Counted from the stretch's first letter, positions 37,878 through 48,820 are shown. The stretch is DNA of 64,000 bases from Micromonospora sp. R77 (GCF_022747945.1 NZ_JALDST010000001.1:2728001-2792000); one strand, 5' to 3'. Numbers and translations: made by a program. Notes: generated from the letters alone by a model not told the origin.

Positions 37878-38290
37878 CGCGACCGCCGGTCCCGAGCCGT
37901 CCGCGCGGCGGCGAGAGCGGCGTCCAGGTCGGCCCCGAGTCGGGCGTACGACGCCTCGGCGGCCGGCGGCAGCGCGCGTACGACGAGGGTGCTGCCGGCG
38001 GGGAGCCCGGGCAGCCGCTCGCGGACCAGGTGCCGCAGCCGACGGCGGACCGTGTTCCGGACCACCGCGTTGCCGACTGCCTTGGACACGACGAAGCCGG
38101 CGCGGGTCGGCACGGATGTCTCCGCACCGACGTTCCGCGCCGGCTCCGGCGAGGTTGTCGCGGCAGCTCCGGTCGTGGCTCGGGGAAGGGTCAGGTGGAC
38201 CACGACGGCGCCTCGGCCGACGCGTCGCCCACCGCGGACCGCTGCGGCGAAGTCGTTACTGCGCCGCAGTCGCTGTGCGGCGGCCAGCAC
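37874..38290 (-). CDS. rnpA: Ribonuclease P protein component
   Basis: A 138-residue protein subunit of RNase P, which trims the 5' ends of tRNAs. It starts at GTG 38290 ([20 protein letters not shown]), the usual N-terminus of the family; the longer open frame to 38386 runs into the rpmH region. The basic signature is [20 protein letters not shown] (RNR motif). A Pro/Thr/Ala-rich insert of about 25 residues ([20 protein letters not shown]) interrupts the fold in the middle and is longer than in most bacteria. It lies 34 bp downstream of rpmH. Confidence 0.92.
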   Translation of the reverse strand: MLAAAQRLRRSNDFAAAVRGGRRVGRGAVVVHLTLPRATTGAAATTSPEPARNVGAETSVPTRAGFVVSKAVGNAVVRNTVRRRLRHLVRERLPGLPAGSTLVVRALPPAAEASYARLGADLDAALAAARTARDRRSR

Positions 38291-38324
38291 GACTGCCCAC
38301 GTCCCCGGACCGGACCGATCGGCC

Positions 38325-38462
38325 TCAGGCCGACAGGCGGGCGCGGCCCTTGGCGCGACGGGTCGAAAGGATGGCGCGGCCGGCACGGGTGCGCATGCGC
38401 AGCCGGAAGCCGTGGGTCTTCGCGCGCCGGCGGTTGTTCGGCTGGTAGGTGCGCTTGCTCAC
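38325..38462 (-). CDS. rpmH: 50S ribosomal protein L34
   Basis: A 45-residue basic ribosomal protein, [20 protein letters not shown] and [20 protein letters not shown], which matches L34 almost residue for residue. The GTG at 38462 is the true start; the reading frame is open further upstream by chance. A good promoter lies about 190 bp upstream (38651-38679). Confidence 0.97.
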   Translation of the reverse strand: MSKRTYQPNNRRRAKTHGFRLRMRTRAGRAILSTRRAKGRARLSA

Positions 38463-39103
38463 GTCAGGCTCTCCGTTTTCGTACGCGCCCCGCGCGACGG
38501 GATCGCCGGGGTCGTGTGGTGGTCCAGGCCACCTCTGCGGTGGCCCCGATCGGTGCTGCCCGGGCGGTGCGGGACCTCGACGGCGCGAGGAGACGACCGC
38601 GGACAGCAAGCACCCATCACCCTAGCAGAGGGCGAGAGAGCAGCCGCTCCAGCCTACGCAGGGGGGCAACGACCGTCAAACATCACACTCGGGCCCCGGC
38701 CAGCGGCGCAGCACGACCGAAGGGGCGGTTTTCGCTGATGTTGACAAGGGCACTACCGCGTCGACGGTTGATGGCGTGGGGTCCACGCTGTTAGCGTGCC
38801 CGATTGCGGTCAGCGTCGGTACTCCGGGTTGTCGCTGACAGGCAAGACCGGACCAGGTAGTGAATCGTTCGGCACGGTGAACCCGCTTCAGCGCCTCTCG
38901 CGAACCAGGGGGGCAGGTCCGACCCGCGTCCGGTGGGCGGCCACAATCGGTCGGTACACACAGGCTGTGGATAACTTGTGGACGACGACCGGTCGGCCGT
39001 CCGGGAGGGTGTGACGTACACCCCATCGGGACGCGGTGGACGGGCCGGGACGGCCGGTGGGCAGCAGCGGCGGTCGGAGCAGAGGCGAGGGGGTGGCACG
39101 ACG
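38463..39103. other. Intergenic region rpmH-dnaA with DnaA boxes
   Basis: 640 bp between divergent rpmH and dnaA. It holds the rpmH promoter, a TTGACA at 38741-38746 that could be a -35 element for dnaA, and two DnaA boxes on the minus strand: 38966-38974 (complement of TTATCCACA, exact) and 38977-38985 (complement of TCGTCCACA). Their position just before dnaA fits autoregulation by DnaA. Confidence 0.65.
38651..38679 (-). promoter_or_regulatory. Predicted promoter of rpmH-rnpA-yidD-yidC
   Basis: On the minus strand TTGACG (38679-38674) and TAGGCT (38656-38651) are separated by exactly 17 nt, a good fit to the housekeeping sigma consensus. The leader to rpmH would be about 180 nt. Confidence 0.6.
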
Positions 39104-40957
39104 GTGACCGGAGCGACCGACCTTGCCGCGGTGTGGACGGCGACCACGGACGAACTCGCCGACGAGATCATCTCCGCGCAACAACGGGCGTACCTGCGGC
39201 TGACCCGGCTGCGCGCGATCGTGGAGGACACCGCGCTGCTCTCCGTCCCCGACGCGTTCACCCGGGACGTGATCGAGTCGCGGCTGCGGCCCGCGATCAC
39301 CGAGGCGCTCAGCCGTCGGTTCGGTCGTGCGATCCAGGTCGCCGTCACCGTCCGGGTCGCCGAGGACCCCGCCGGCCGCCCCGCCGGCACCGTCTACCGC
39401 AGCGCCCCCGAGGCCGCGCCCGCCGACCTCGACGGCCAGCCGGACCTGCTCCCCGGCTTCGACCCGTCCGGACCCGCCCCCGACTACTCCGACCGCCGCT
39501 TCCCCGACGAGTCGGGCTACCCGGCCGAGTCCAGCTACCGGGACGAGCGCGGCGAGCCGGCGGCCGAGGAGACCGCACCCCGCCAGCGCGCGGCGGTCGA
39601 CGGCGGCAGGTCGCACCTGATCCCCACCAGCCGTGACGGTCAGGACACCCTCTTCGGCACCGCCTTCGCCGAGCCGGCGCGGACCGCCCGGCCACCGGCA
39701 CCGCCCGAGCGCCGCGGCTTCGACGAGCGCGCCCGGGTCGAGCAGCCCTCCGCCGACCCACGAGGCTACGAGCCGCGCTACCGGGAGGATCCCGGGCCAC
39801 GGGACCAGCAGCCGATGCGGGGCCTGCCCCGGGACGGCGGCACCGACAGCGGTCCGGGTCGCAGCGGCTCGGACCACCGGCCGGGCGGCCGCGACGACCG
39901 GCGGCTCCCCGGGGGTACGGAGAGCGGCGGGAACCGGCTCAACCCCAAGTACATGTTCGAGACGTTCGTCATCGGCTCGTCCAACCGGTTCGCGCACGCG
40001 GCGAGCGTCGCGGTGGCCGAGTCGCCGGCGAAGGCGTACAACCCGCTGTTCATCTACGGGCACTCGGGGCTGGGCAAGACCCACCTGCTGCACGCCATCG
40101 GGCACTACGCCACGACGCTGGGCAACGCCCGCTCGGTCCGGTACGTCTCGACCGAGGAGTTCACCAACGACTTCATCAACTCGCTCCGGGACGACAAGAC
40201 CAGCGCGTTCCAGCGGCGCTACCGCGACGTCGACATCCTGCTGATCGACGACATCCAGTTCCTGGAGAACCGCGAGCGCACCCAGGAGGAGTTCTTCCAC
40301 ACCTTCAACACCCTGCACAACGCCAACAAGCAGATCGTGATCACCTCCGACCGGTCGCCACGCCAACTGGCCACCCTGGAGGACCGGATGCGGACCCGGT
40401 TCGAGTGGGGGCTGCTGGCCGACATCCAGCCGCCGGACCTGGAGACCCGGATCGCGATCCTGCAGAAGAAGGCGGCGCAGGAGCGGATGTACGCCCCGCC
40501 GGACGTGCTGGAGTTCATCGCCTCCCGGGTGTCGAACTCGATCCGCGAGCTGGAGGGGGCGCTGATCCGGGTCACCGCGTTCGCCAGCCTCACCCGCTCG
40601 AGCGTCGAGCTGTCGCTGGCCGAGGAGGTGCTGCGGGACTTCATGCCCGACGGCGCCGGCCCGGAGATCAACGCCGACCAGATCATGGCGTCGACCGCCG
40701 ACTACTTCGGGGTGAGCCTGGAGGACCTGCGCGGTCAGTCCCGCTCCCGGGTGCTGGTCAACGCCCGCCAGGTCGCCATGTACCTGTGTCGGGAGCTGAC
40801 CGAGCTGTCCCTGCCCCGGATCGGGCAGGCCTTCGGCGGCCGGGACCACACCACCGTCATGCACGCGGACCGGAAGATCCGGCAGCAGATGGCCGAGCGG
40901 CGCTCGCTCTACAACCAGATCGCCGAGCTGACCAACCGGATCAAGCAGAACACCTGA
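39104..40957 (+). CDS. dnaA: Chromosomal replication initiator protein DnaA
   Basis: A 617-residue replication initiator. Domain I (about 1-90) begins [20 protein letters not shown]. Domain II (about 95-280) is a long, acidic and Pro/Arg-rich linker, as in Streptomyces. Domain III is AAA+ with Walker [21 protein letters not shown] and Walker [21 protein letters not shown]. Domain IV has the DnaA-box-binding signature [23 protein letters not shown] 39104 is chosen because domain I starts there; the ORF's upstream part (from 38978) overlaps DnaA boxes. The gene ends at a strong terminator, then oriC follows. Confidence 0.96.
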   Translation: MTGATDLAAVWTATTDELADEIISAQQRAYLRLTRLRAIVEDTALLSVPDAFTRDVIESRLRPAITEALSRRFGRAIQVAVTVRVAEDPAGRPAGTVYRSAPEAAPADLDGQPDLLPGFDPSGPAPDYSDRRFPDESGYPAESSYRDERGEPAAEETAPRQRAAVDGGRSHLIPTSRDGQDTLFGTAFAEPARTARPPAPPERRGFDERARVEQPSADPRGYEPRYREDPGPRDQQPMRGLPRDGGTDSGPGRSGSDHRPGGRDDRRLPGGTESGGNRLNPKYMFETFVIGSSNRFAHAASVAVAESPAKAYNPLFIYGHSGLGKTHLLHAIGHYATTLGNARSVRYVSTEEFTNDFINSLRDDKTSAFQRRYRDVDILLIDDIQFLENRERTQEEFFHTFNTLHNANKQIVITSDRSPRQLATLEDRMRTRFEWGLLADIQPPDLETRIAILQKKAAQERMYAPPDVLEFIASRVSNSIRELEGALIRVTAFASLTRSSVELSLAEEVLRDFMPDGAGPEINADQIMASTADYFGVSLEDLRGQSRSRVLVNARQVAMYLCRELTELSLPRIGQAFGGRDHTTVMHADRKIRQQMAERRSLYNQIAELTNRIKQNT

Positions 40958-40975
40958 GTCGTACGACACGTCGTC

Positions 40976-41006
40976 GCCCGGTCGGGATCTCCCGACCGGG
41001 CTTTTT
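40976..41006 (+). terminator. Rho-independent terminator after dnaA
   Basis: A perfect 12-bp stem (GCCCGGTCGGGA and its complement) with a 2-nt loop is followed by TTTTT. It lies 18 bp past the dnaA stop and keeps dnaA transcription out of oriC. Confidence 0.9.
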
Positions 41007-41059
41007 GGTGTCCTCCGGAGGCCCGGGAGTTGACCCTCGACCGGGTCGAGGCCCCAGCA

Positions 41060-41530
41060 TCGGTGTCATGTTCGTCCACAGCACGACCCGGTTGTCCACA
41101 TCCCCTGTTCCACAACGGTGGATAACCACGCTCCGCACAAGACCGGTTACCCACAGACTGTGGACAACTCCTGGGGACGAGGCTGTGGACGCCTGGGGAC
41201 AACGTCACGGTTGTCCACCGAAGACGGTGTCCCTGTGGGCGAGCTGTTGAAGGTTCTGGGGACAACGTCGACCGGGGCCGGCGCGTTCGTCCACAGCGTT
41301 GGGGAGAAACCCGGTGGATTACCGGTGGACAACCGGTGGACAACTGTGGGAAACCTGGGGACCGCCGCCGCCTGTGGATCGGGCCACGGGTTTTACCCCT
41401 GGTTCTCCACAGCCAAACCACCGGTGGATAACCTGTCTGACCTGCGCAGACGCTAGTTCTCCACAGTTTGCACAGGTGCGATGAAGACGATGAGTTATCT
41501 CTTCTAAAGAATCAAAAACCAATCATCACC
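41060..41530. other. oriC: Chromosomal origin of replication, oriC
   Basis: The dnaA-dnaN intergenic region carries many DnaA boxes in both orientations. Examples are 41092-41100 (TTGTCCACA), 41117-41125 (-), 41147-41155 (TTACCCACA), 41159-41167 (-, exact), 41211-41219 (TTGTCCACC), 41287-41295 (TCGTCCACA), 41324-41332 (-), 41335-41343 (-) and 41423-41431 (-). The variant ending in CACC is common here. The boxes are followed at about 41488-41527 by the most AT-rich stretch of the region (TTATCTCTTCTAAAGAATCA), the likely unwinding element, on the dnaN side. GGGGACAACGTC occurs twice (around 41196 and 41269). No gene is present. Confidence 0.93.
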
Positions 41531-41719
41531 GTTGGACTTCCTGTGGATCGGGCCGGAGCGCTGCCGTCGGCAGTCACCCCGGCACCTGGATCCACGGGGT
41601 CGGGCGCACAGCCGATGCCCGCGCGCCCTAAGGTGCGATGGGTACCCGCACGGTCGGGCGGGACGGCAGGCAGCGGTCGGCATGAGAGAGTTGTCGCTGA
41701 CGTCGACGCGGAGGCATTG

Positions 41720-42853
41720 ATGAAGTTCCGAGTGGAGCGCGACGCGCTCGCCGAGGCGGTCGCGTGGACCGCCAAGAGCCTGCCCAGCCGGCCTTCCGTA
41801 CCGGTGCTCGCCGGGGTGATGCTCCGGGTCACCGACGGCAACCTCCAGGTCTCCGGCTTCGACTACGAGGTCTCCAGCCAGGTCACCGTCGAGGTGCAGG
41901 GTGACGCCGACGGCGCCGCGCTCGTCTCCGGCCGCCTGCTCGCCGAGATCACCAAGGCCCTGCCGGCCAAGCCGGTGGACATCGCCGCCGTCGGCGCCCA
42001 CCTCGAACTGGTCTGCGGCAGCGCCCGGTTCACCCTGCCCACGATGCCGGTCGAGGACTACCCCAGCCTCCCGGAGATGCCGGAGAGCGCCGGCACCGTC
42101 GACGCGGCCGCCTTCGCCGCCGCCGTCGCCCAGGTCGCCGTGGCCGCCGGCCGGGACGAGACCCTGCCGATGATGACCGGCGTCCGGATCGAGCTCACCG
42201 GCACCACCCTCGCCATGCTCGCCACCGACCGCTACCGCCTCGCGCTGCGCGAGATGGAGTGGCGCCCGGACGACCCCGACGTCAGCATCAACGCCCTGGT
42301 GCCGGCGCGTACCCTGCACGACACCGCGAAGGCGCTCGGTCCGCTCGGCGGCCAGGTCACCATGGCCCTGTCGCAGGGCGGCGCGGGCGAGGGCATGATC
42401 GGCTTCGCCGGTGGCACCCGCCGGACCACCAGCCGGCTGCTCGACGGCGCCAACTACCCGCCGGTGCGGTCCCTCTTCCCGGCCACCCACAACGCCGAGG
42501 CCCGGGTCCCGGTCAGCACACTGATCGAGGTGGTCAAGCGCGTCGCGCTGGTCGCCGAGCGGACCACGCCGGTGCTGCTCAGCTTCAGCGCTGACGGCCT
42601 GGTCGTCGAGGCCGGTGGCACCGAGGAGGCCCGGGCCAGCGAGGCCATGGAGGCCACCTTCACCGGTGACCCGCTGACCATCGGCTTCAACCCGCAATAC
42701 CTCATCGACGGCCTGAACAACCTGGGCGCGCAGTACGCCCAGCTGGCGTTCGTCGACGCGTTCAAGCCGGCGGTGATTTCTCCCGCGGGTGAGGATGGCG
42801 AGGTCATCCCGGGGTACCGATACCTCATCATGCCGATCCGCGTGTCCCGCTGA
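41720..42853 (+). CDS. dnaN: DNA polymerase III subunit beta (sliding clamp)
   Basis: A 377-residue ring-forming clamp that tethers DNA polymerase III. It begins KFRVERDALAEAVAWTAKSL. Three similar domains follow, with PSVPVLAGVMLRVTDGNLQV, TMPVEDYPSLPEMPESAGTV, LAMLATDRYRLALREMEW and the C-terminal YLIMPIRVSR. The ATG at 41720 has GGAGG five bases upstream; the longer open frame from 41468 runs through oriC and is not coding. Position and length are standard. Confidence 0.96.
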   Translation: MKFRVERDALAEAVAWTAKSLPSRPSVPVLAGVMLRVTDGNLQVSGFDYEVSSQVTVEVQGDADGAALVSGRLLAEITKALPAKPVDIAAVGAHLELVCGSARFTLPTMPVEDYPSLPEMPESAGTVDAAAFAAAVAQVAVAAGRDETLPMMTGVRIELTGTTLAMLATDRYRLALREMEWRPDDPDVSINALVPARTLHDTAKALGPLGGQVTMALSQGGAGEGMIGFAGGTRRTTSRLLDGANYPPVRSLFPATHNAEARVPVSTLIEVVKRVALVAERTTPVLLSFSADGLVVEAGGTEEARASEAMEATFTGDPLTIGFNPQYLIDGLNNLGAQYAQLAFVDAFKPAVISPAGEDGEVIPGYRYLIMPIRVSR

Positions 42854-42892
42854 TCGCACCGGAGAAGACCCGACGCACGGAGGTAGGAGCAG

Positions 42893-43765
42893 ATGCAGCT
42901 CGGCCTGGTAGGACTCGGCCGGATGGGCGGCAACATGCGCGAACGGTTGCGCGCCGCCGGGCACGAGGTGGTGGGCTACGACCGCGATCCGCAGCTGAGC
43001 GACGTGGCGAGTCTGGCCGAACTGGCCGAGAAGCTCGAGGCGCCGCGTGCGGTGTGGGTCATGGTTCCGGCCGGCGTCACCGACGCCACCATCGACGAAC
43101 TCGCCGGGGTGCTCGGCGAGGGCGACCTCATCGTCGACGGCGGCAACTCGCGGTTCAGCGACGACGGCCCGCGCGCCGAGCGGCTGAACGAACAGGGCAT
43201 CGGCTACCTCGACGCCGGGGTCTCCGGCGGCGTCTGGGGCAAGCAGAACGGCTACGCCCTGATGGTCGGCGGCGCCCAGGAGCACGTCGAGCGGCTGATG
43301 CCGATCTTCGAGGCGCTCAAGCCGGCGGGCGAGTTCGGGTTCGTGCACGCCGGCCCGGTCGGCGCCGGCCACTACGCGAAGATGGTGCACAACGGCATCG
43401 AGTACGGCCTGATGCACGCCTACGCCGAGGGCTACGAGCTGCTGTCGAAGTCCGAGCTGGTGACGAACGTGCCCGGCGTCTTCAAATCCTGGCGCGAGGG
43501 CACCGTGGTCCGCTCCTGGCTGCTCGACCTGCTGGACCGGGCCCTCGACGAGGACCCGGAACTGGCCGAGCTGAGCAGCTACACCGAGGACACCGGCGAG
43601 GGCCGCTGGACGGTCGACGAGGCGGTCCGGCTGGCCGTCCCGCTGAACGTCATCACCGCCTCCCTCTTCGCCCGGTTCGCCTCGCGGCAGGACGAGTCGC
43701 CCGCCATGAAGGCTGTCGCCGCGCTGCGCCAGCAGTTCGGCGGGCACGCCGTCCACAAGCGCTGA
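42893..43765 (+). CDS. gnd: 6-phosphogluconate dehydrogenase, decarboxylating (short GndA type)
   Basis: A 290-residue enzyme of the oxidative pentose phosphate pathway. It carries the NAD(P)-binding [20 protein letters not shown], the substrate segment [20 protein letters not shown] (SGG) and the catalytic lysine helix [20 protein letters not shown]. It is the short form (about 300 rather than 470 residues) found in actinobacteria and some Firmicutes. Its place between dnaN and recF is conserved in actinobacteria. A 16-bp gap leads to recF. Confidence 0.93.
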   Translation: MQLGLVGLGRMGGNMRERLRAAGHEVVGYDRDPQLSDVASLAELAEKLEAPRAVWVMVPAGVTDATIDELAGVLGEGDLIVDGGNSRFSDDGPRAERLNEQGIGYLDAGVSGGVWGKQNGYALMVGGAQEHVERLMPIFEALKPAGEFGFVHAGPVGAGHYAKMVHNGIEYGLMHAYAEGYELLSKSELVTNVPGVFKSWREGTVVRSWLLDLLDRALDEDPELAELSSYTEDTGEGRWTVDEAVRLAVPLNVITASLFARFASRQDESPAMKAVAALRQQFGGHAVHKR

Positions 43766-43781
43766 GCGGTATCCACAACCT

Positions 43782-44915
43782 GTGTACGTCCGCCGGCTCG
43801 AACTGGTCGACTTCCGCTCCTACGAGCGGGTCGGCGTCGACCTCGACCCCGGTCCGAACGTGCTCATCGGCGCCAACGGCGTCGGCAAGACCAACCTGGT
43901 CGAGGCGTTGGGCTACGTGGCGACCCTGGACTCCCACCGGGTCGCCACGGACGCCCCCCTCGTCCGGCTGGGTGCCGCCTCGGCGGTGATCCGCTGCGCG
44001 GTGGTGCACGACAGCCGGGAACTGCTGATCGAGCTGGAGATCGTCCCGGGCAAGGCCAACCGGGCCCGACTGGGACGATCCCCCGCCCGCCGGGCCCGGG
44101 ACGTGCTCGGCGCCCTGCGGCTGGTGCTCTTCGCCCCGGAGGACCTGGAACTCGTCCGTGGCGACCCGGCCGAGCGCCGCCGCTACCTCGACGACCTGCT
44201 CGTCACCCGCCAGCCCCGGTACGCCGGCGTGCGCGCCGACTACGAGCGGGTGATCAAGCAGCGCAACGCCCTGCTGCGGACCGCGTACCTGGCCCGGAAG
44301 ACGGGCGGGTCGCGGGGTGGGGACCTGTCGACCCTCGCGGTCTGGGACGCCCACCTCGCGCAGCACGGCGCGGAACTGCTCGCCGGCCGGCTGGAACTCG
44401 TCGCCGCGCTGACCCCGCACGTCGCGAAGGCGTACGACGCGGTGGCGGCCGGGAAGGGCGCGGCGGGGATCGCGTACCGGCCGTCGGTGGAGCTGCCCGA
44501 CCCGACGGTGGACCGGGCCACGCTGGTCGAGGCGTTGACCACCGCGCTGGCCGAGTCCCGGTCGGCGGAGATCGAACGCGGCACCACCCTGGTCGGTCCG
44601 CACCGGGACGACCTGGCGCTCACCCTGGGCCCGCTGCCCGCCAAGGGGTACGCCAGCCACGGCGAGTCCTGGTCGTACGCGCTGGCCCTGCGCCTGGCCG
44701 CGTACGACCTGCTGCGCGCCGACGGGATCGAACCGGTGCTGGTCCTCGACGACGTCTTCGCCGAGCTGGACGCCGGTCGCCGGGAGCGGCTGGCCGGACT
44801 GGTCGGCGGGGCGAGTCAACTGCTGGTGACCTGCGCGGTGGACGACGACGTGCCGGCGGCCCTGCGCGGCGCCCGGTACGAGGTCGGCGAGGGGACGGTA
44901 CGCCGTGTCGGATGA
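43782..44915 (+). CDS. recF: DNA replication and repair protein RecF
   Basis: A 377-residue SMC-like ATPase that loads RecA at gaps. It has [20 protein letters not shown], the Walker [21 protein letters not shown], the signature [20 protein letters not shown] and the Walker B region [23 protein letters not shown] start. Its last 11 bases overlap the next gene, so they are translated together. Confidence 0.95.
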   Translation: MYVRRLELVDFRSYERVGVDLDPGPNVLIGANGVGKTNLVEALGYVATLDSHRVATDAPLVRLGAASAVIRCAVVHDSRELLIELEIVPGKANRARLGRSPARRARDVLGALRLVLFAPEDLELVRGDPAERRRYLDDLLVTRQPRYAGVRADYERVIKQRNALLRTAYLARKTGGSRGGDLSTLAVWDAHLAQHGAELLAGRLELVAALTPHVAKAYDAVAAGKGAAGIAYRPSVELPDPTVDRATLVEALTTALAESRSAEIERGTTLVGPHRDDLALTLGPLPAKGYASHGESWSYALALRLAAYDLLRADGIEPVLVLDDVFAELDAGRRERLAGLVGGASQLLVTCAVDDDVPAALRGARYEVGEGTVRRVG

Positions 44916-45606
44916 ACCCCTGCTCCCGCCGGCCCGGCTCGGGCCGGGACGCGGTGAACGTACCCCTGCTGCCGGAACGGGCGGCGGCGCGGAACGGACC
45001 GGTGGCCGGCGCGCGGTCGATGCCGGCGCGCCGGGCGGAGCGGCCGGCAGGGACGCCGCGGCCGGCGGACCTGCCGCAGCGGGTGGCGACGCCGCGGCGG
45101 GCGCGGCCGGGCCGGAGCTGGCCCGGGCGGTGCTGGACGCGGCGAAGGCGCGGCGGCAGGCGGCGGCCCAGAACCGCAGGCGCAGCGCGGTCGGTAACGA
45201 GGGCGGCGGCGAGCGGCGGCTGCGCGGCTATTCCGGCCCGGGCCCCGATCCGCGCGATCCGCAGTTGCTCGGGGCGGTCCTGGAGCGGCTGGTCAAGGCG
45301 CGCGGCTGGCAGCAGCCGGCCGCCGAGGCGACCGTCTTCGGCGCCTGGGAGCGGGTGGTCGGCGCGGAGGTGGCGCAGAACAGCCGCCCGGTGAAGCTGG
45401 AGAACGGCGAGCTGACCGTGGAGGCCCGGTCCACCGCGTGGGCCACCCAGCTGCGGCTGCTGGCCGGCTCGCTGCTCAAGCAGATCGCCAGCGAGGTGGG
45501 CCACAACGTGGTCCGCAAGCTGCACATCCACGGACCGGCCGCACCGTCCTGGTCGCGGGGGCCGCGACGGGTGCGGGGCCGCGGACCGCGCGACACCTAC
45601 GGCTGA
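44905..45606 (+). CDS. DUF721 protein, DciA-like replicative helicase helper
   Basis: A 233-residue protein. The first about 85 residues are Gly/Ala-rich and disordered. The DUF721 domain follows: [40 protein letters not shown] and [23 protein letters not shown]721 proteins include DciA, which assists DnaB loading in bacteria without DnaC. A position between recF and gyrB is standard in actinobacteria. GTG start, 11-nt overlap with recF. Intact, with no frame problem, although the N-terminus is extremely GC-rich. Confidence 0.85.
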   Translation: MSDEPLLPPARLGPGRGERTPAAGTGGGAERTGGRRAVDAGAPGGAAGRDAAAGGPAAAGGDAAAGAAGPELARAVLDAAKARRQAAAQNRRRSAVGNEGGGERRLRGYSGPGPDPRDPQLLGAVLERLVKARGWQQPAAEATVFGAWERVVGAEVAQNSRPVKLENGELTVEARSTAWATQLRLLAGSLLKQIASEVGHNVVRKLHIHGPAAPSWSRGPRRVRGRGPRDTYG

Positions 45607-45657
45607 CCCGGCCGCCGCCGCTCCCGGCGCGATCCGGCCGGCAGCGGCGGCCGGCGG

Positions 45658-46212
45658 TCAGGCGTCGGCGTAGACGGCGAAGCCCCGGTCCGCGCAGCGT
45701 CGGTAGAAGGCGGCCAGCACGCTCAGCTCGGCGCAGGTGAAGTTCCACTGCGGTGGGTCGCCGCTCTCGTCGCGCAGCCCGTCGAGCCGGCTGTCCAGCC
45801 AGCGCAGCTGCTGCTCGGCCAGACGCCCGTCGCCCAGCAGCGAGCGCAGCACCTCGCTGACGGACTCGAACGTCACGGCCTCACCGAACGGCCGGTGCTG
45901 GACGACGAACTTCTCCACCCCACCGGCGATCCAGGCGCAACCGTCCGGGTCGATCACCGGATCCTCGTCCTCCGCCGCCGCCTCAGTGGCGTAGAGCACA
46001 TTTTCCAGGCCGAGGATCAGGTCCACCAGTTCCGTGTACGCGGTCGCCCGCACCGTGCCCGTCTTCGCGATCAGTTCGGCGAGCGCCGCGGTGGGCGCCG
46101 AGATCCGCGGCATGTCGACGATCTCGCCGAAGTCCACGAACTCGGCCGGTGCGACCGGGTCGTAGAAGCGGCCGGTACGCGGCCAGTGCACCGCCACATT
46201 GTCCAGCCCCAT
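45658..46212 (-). CDS. Uncharacterised acidic protein between dciA-like gene and gyrB
   Basis: A 184-residue protein that I do not recognise. It begins MGLDNVAVHWPRTGRFYDPV and has no membrane segment, signal peptide or obvious motif. It is acidic and rich in Ala, Glu and Leu, with two predicted helical stretches (TAALAELIAKTGTVRATAYT; SVSEVLRSLLGDGRLAEQQL) and two cysteines far apart. It is the only minus-strand gene in the dnaA-gyrA block, which argues for a later insertion. Third-position GC bias is strong and supports coding. Function unknown. Confidence 0.75.
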   Translation of the reverse strand: MGLDNVAVHWPRTGRFYDPVAPAEFVDFGEIVDMPRISAPTAALAELIAKTGTVRATAYTELVDLILGLENVLYATEAAAEDEDPVIDPDGCAWIAGGVEKFVVQHRPFGEAVTFESVSEVLRSLLGDGRLAEQQLRWLDSRLDGLRDESGDPPQWNFTCAELSVLAAFYRRCADRGFAVYADA

Positions 46213-46780
46213 CTGGCGTCACCTCTTACAGCACGTTGTCGGACCGGTCGGGTCGATCGTCCCGGTTCGACCCGGGAAAGATCAAGACCGGCGGCGGTGG
46301 GCGCCGCAAAGGTACGGCACACCGGCGTTCGACGCGACCCCCGAGGGGCCGTGCCGGGGTGTCGATCCGGTGCCCGGCCAGGCCCGGGGATCACGAGCGG
46401 TCGGAACGCGTCTGACGCCGCACCGCTACCGGAAGCCCTCCGTGGCGTGTAGGGGGAGTCGCAGACAGCAGGATTCGGGCCGCTACGGAGTTCTCAGACG
46501 CCTTGCGGGGGTGCCGAGTGGCGGTTCTGTCGTGCGCGCACAGTAAGATTGGACGCGAGACGACGACCCGACACGGAGCGACGGACACGGGCCCCCCAGG
46601 GCCCTTGATCATTGTACCGGGTCAGGTCCCGCCGATCGCGATCCGCGGGCAACCGCGGCGACCGGCGTACGAGATCCGTGACCTGGAGTTCCGGGCCGGT
46701 CCGTGCGCCGACGTCGCGTCCTGTCCGCCGAACCCGCGCCCCCGCGCCTCGGCGCGGTCGGCGCGAGAAAGTGGCCGAGG
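46213..46780. other. Intergenic region upstream of gyrB
   Basis: About 570 bp without a gene. A TAAGAT at 46544-46549 could be a -10 element for gyrB, but no good -35 is seen at the right distance. I see no parS or DnaA box here. Confidence 0.45.
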
Positions 46781-48727
46781 GTGGCAGCGCAGGACAAGCA
46801 GGAGTACGGCGCCGAGTCGATCACCGTTCTCGAGGGGCTGGAGGCCGTCCGGAAGCGGCCCGGTATGTACATCGGGTCCACCGGCGAGCGCGGCCTGCAC
46901 CACCTCGTGTGGGAGGTCGTGGACAACGCGGTGGACGAGGCGATAGCCGGCTACTGCGACACCATCGACGTGGTGCTGCTGGCCGACGGCGGCGTCCGGG
47001 TCACCGACAACGGCCGTGGCTTCCCGGTCGACCTGCACCCGAAGCTGAAGAAGCCGGGTGTCGAGGTCGCGCTGACCGTGCTGCACGCGGGCGGCAAGTT
47101 CGACGGCAAGGCGTACGCGGTCTCCGGCGGTCTGCACGGCGTCGGCGTCTCCGTGGTGAACGCCCTCTCCACCAGGATGGCCGTGGAGATCCAGAAGTCC
47201 GGCTTCTACTGGCGGCAGCAGTACGACCACTCCAAGCCGACCCCGCTGGAGAAGGGCGAGCCGACGGACGGGACCGGTTCGGCGGTCTCCTTCTGGCCCG
47301 ACCCGGACGTCTTCGAGACCGTCGAGTTCGACTTCCAGACGATCTACCGCCGGCTCCAGGAGATGGCCTTCCTGACCCGCGGCCTCACCATCCACCTGCT
47401 CGACGAGCGGGTCCCGGAGGGCGAGGAGGGCAAGCTCCGCGAGGTCACCTTCCACTACGAGGGCGGCATCGCCGACTTCGTCCGGCACCTCAACGCCTCG
47501 AAGAACCCGATCCACAAGACCGTGGTCGAGTTCGGCGCCGAGGAGGAGGGCATGTCGCTCGAGATCGCCATGCAGTGGAACGAGTCGTACGGCGAGTCGG
47601 TCTACACCTTCGCCAACAACATCAACACCCACGAGGGCGGCACCCACGAGGAGGGCTTCCGGTCCGCGCTGACCAGCGTCGTCAACCGCTACGGCGCGGA
47701 GAAGAAGCTGCTCAAGGGCGACGAGAAGCTCTCCGGCGAGGACATCCGCGAGGGCCTGGCGGCGATCATCTCGGTCAAGCTGACCAACCCGCAGTTCGAG
47801 GGTCAGACCAAGACCAAGCTGGGCAACACCCCGGTCAAGAGCTTCGTGCAGCGGGTCTGCAACGACCGGCTGGTCGACTGGTTCGACCGGAATCCGGCCG
47901 AGGCCAAGACGATCATCCAGAAGGCGTCCCAGGCGGCCCGGGCCCGGATCGCCGCGCAGCAGGCGCGGAAGCTGGCCCGGCGCAAGTCGCTGCTGGAGTC
48001 CGGGTCGATGCCGGGCAAGCTGGCCGACTGCCAGTCCACCGACCCGCGCGAGTCCGAGGTCTTCATCGTCGAGGGCGACTCGGCGGGCGGCTCGGCGAAG
48101 CAGGGGCGCGACCCACGGGTCCAGGCGATCCTGCCGATCCGCGGCAAGATCCTCAACGTGGAGAAGGCCCGGATCGACCGGGTGCTGAAGAACAACGAGG
48201 TCCAGGCGCTGATCACCGCCCTGGGCACCGGCATCCACGACGACTTCGACATCGAGAAGCTGCGCTACCACAAGATCGTGCTGATGGCCGACGCCGACGT
48301 CGACGGCCAGCACATCCAGACGCTCCTGCTCACCCTGCTGTTCCGCTTCATGCGGCCGCTGGTCGAGCTGGGCCACGTCTACCTGGCAGCCCCGCCGCTC
48401 TACAAGATCAAGTGGAACAAGAAGGGCGACGACGCCCAGTACGCGTACTCGGACCGGGAGCGGGACGGGCTGATCGCGCTGCGCCAGCAGAAGAAGCCCA
48501 ACGCCAAGCCGGACGACATCCAGCGGTTCAAGGGTCTCGGCGAGATGAACTATCCCGAGCTGTGGGAGACCACGATGAACCCGGCCACCCGTACGCTGCG
48601 CCAGGTCACCCTCGACGACGCGGCAACCGCGGACGAGCTGTTCAGCGTGCTGATGGGTGAGGACGTCGAGGCGCGCCGTTCGTTCATCCAGCGCAACGCC
48701 AAGGACGTTCGGTTCCTCGACATCTGA
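46781..48727 (+). CDS. gyrB: DNA gyrase subunit B
   Basis: A 648-residue ATPase subunit of gyrase. GHKL ATP-binding domain: [56 protein letters not shown] and [21 protein letters not shown] domain: [20 protein letters not shown] and [21 protein letters not shown]-terminal: [23 protein letters not shown] 46781 begins [18 protein letters not shown]; the 26 residues upstream in the same frame are Arg/Pro-rich and not conserved in style. gyrA follows after 129 bp containing DnaA boxes. Confidence 0.96.
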   Translation: MAAQDKQEYGAESITVLEGLEAVRKRPGMYIGSTGERGLHHLVWEVVDNAVDEAIAGYCDTIDVVLLADGGVRVTDNGRGFPVDLHPKLKKPGVEVALTVLHAGGKFDGKAYAVSGGLHGVGVSVVNALSTRMAVEIQKSGFYWRQQYDHSKPTPLEKGEPTDGTGSAVSFWPDPDVFETVEFDFQTIYRRLQEMAFLTRGLTIHLLDERVPEGEEGKLREVTFHYEGGIADFVRHLNASKNPIHKTVVEFGAEEEGMSLEIAMQWNESYGESVYTFANNINTHEGGTHEEGFRSALTSVVNRYGAEKKLLKGDEKLSGEDIREGLAAIISVKLTNPQFEGQTKTKLGNTPVKSFVQRVCNDRLVDWFDRNPAEAKTIIQKASQAARARIAAQQARKLARRKSLLESGSMPGKLADCQSTDPRESEVFIVEGDSAGGSAKQGRDPRVQAILPIRGKILNVEKARIDRVLKNNEVQALITALGTGIHDDFDIEKLRYHKIVLMADADVDGQHIQTLLLTLLFRFMRPLVELGHVYLAAPPLYKIKWNKKGDDAQYAYSDRERDGLIALRQQKKPNAKPDDIQRFKGLGEMNYPELWETTMNPATRTLRQVTLDDAATADELFSVLMGEDVEARRSFIQRNAKDVRFLDI

Positions 48728-48780
48728 CGGTCCGCCCGGGCCGGCGGTGCAGCCACCGGCCGGCCCGACGGTCCACAGAG

Positions 48781-48820
48781 TTATCCACAGCTTGGCCGCT
48801 TTCCACAGCGGTTATCCACA
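48781..48820 (+). other. Two exact DnaA boxes between gyrB and gyrA
   Basis: TTATCCACA at 48781-48789 and again at 48812-48820, same orientation, 31 bp apart, with weaker GGTCCACA (48771) and TTTCCACA (48800) beside them. They lie 37 bp before the gyrA start. Confidence 0.75.

Noticed and set aside
41468..41719. N-terminal extension of DnaN through oriC
   Set aside because: It would run through the AT-rich unwinding region; the ATG at 41720 has a proper ribosome binding site and the conserved N-terminus.
40958..41719. Short reading frames in oriC (for example 41118-41456)
   Set aside because: They consist of DnaA-box sequence, lack codon bias and ribosome binding sites.
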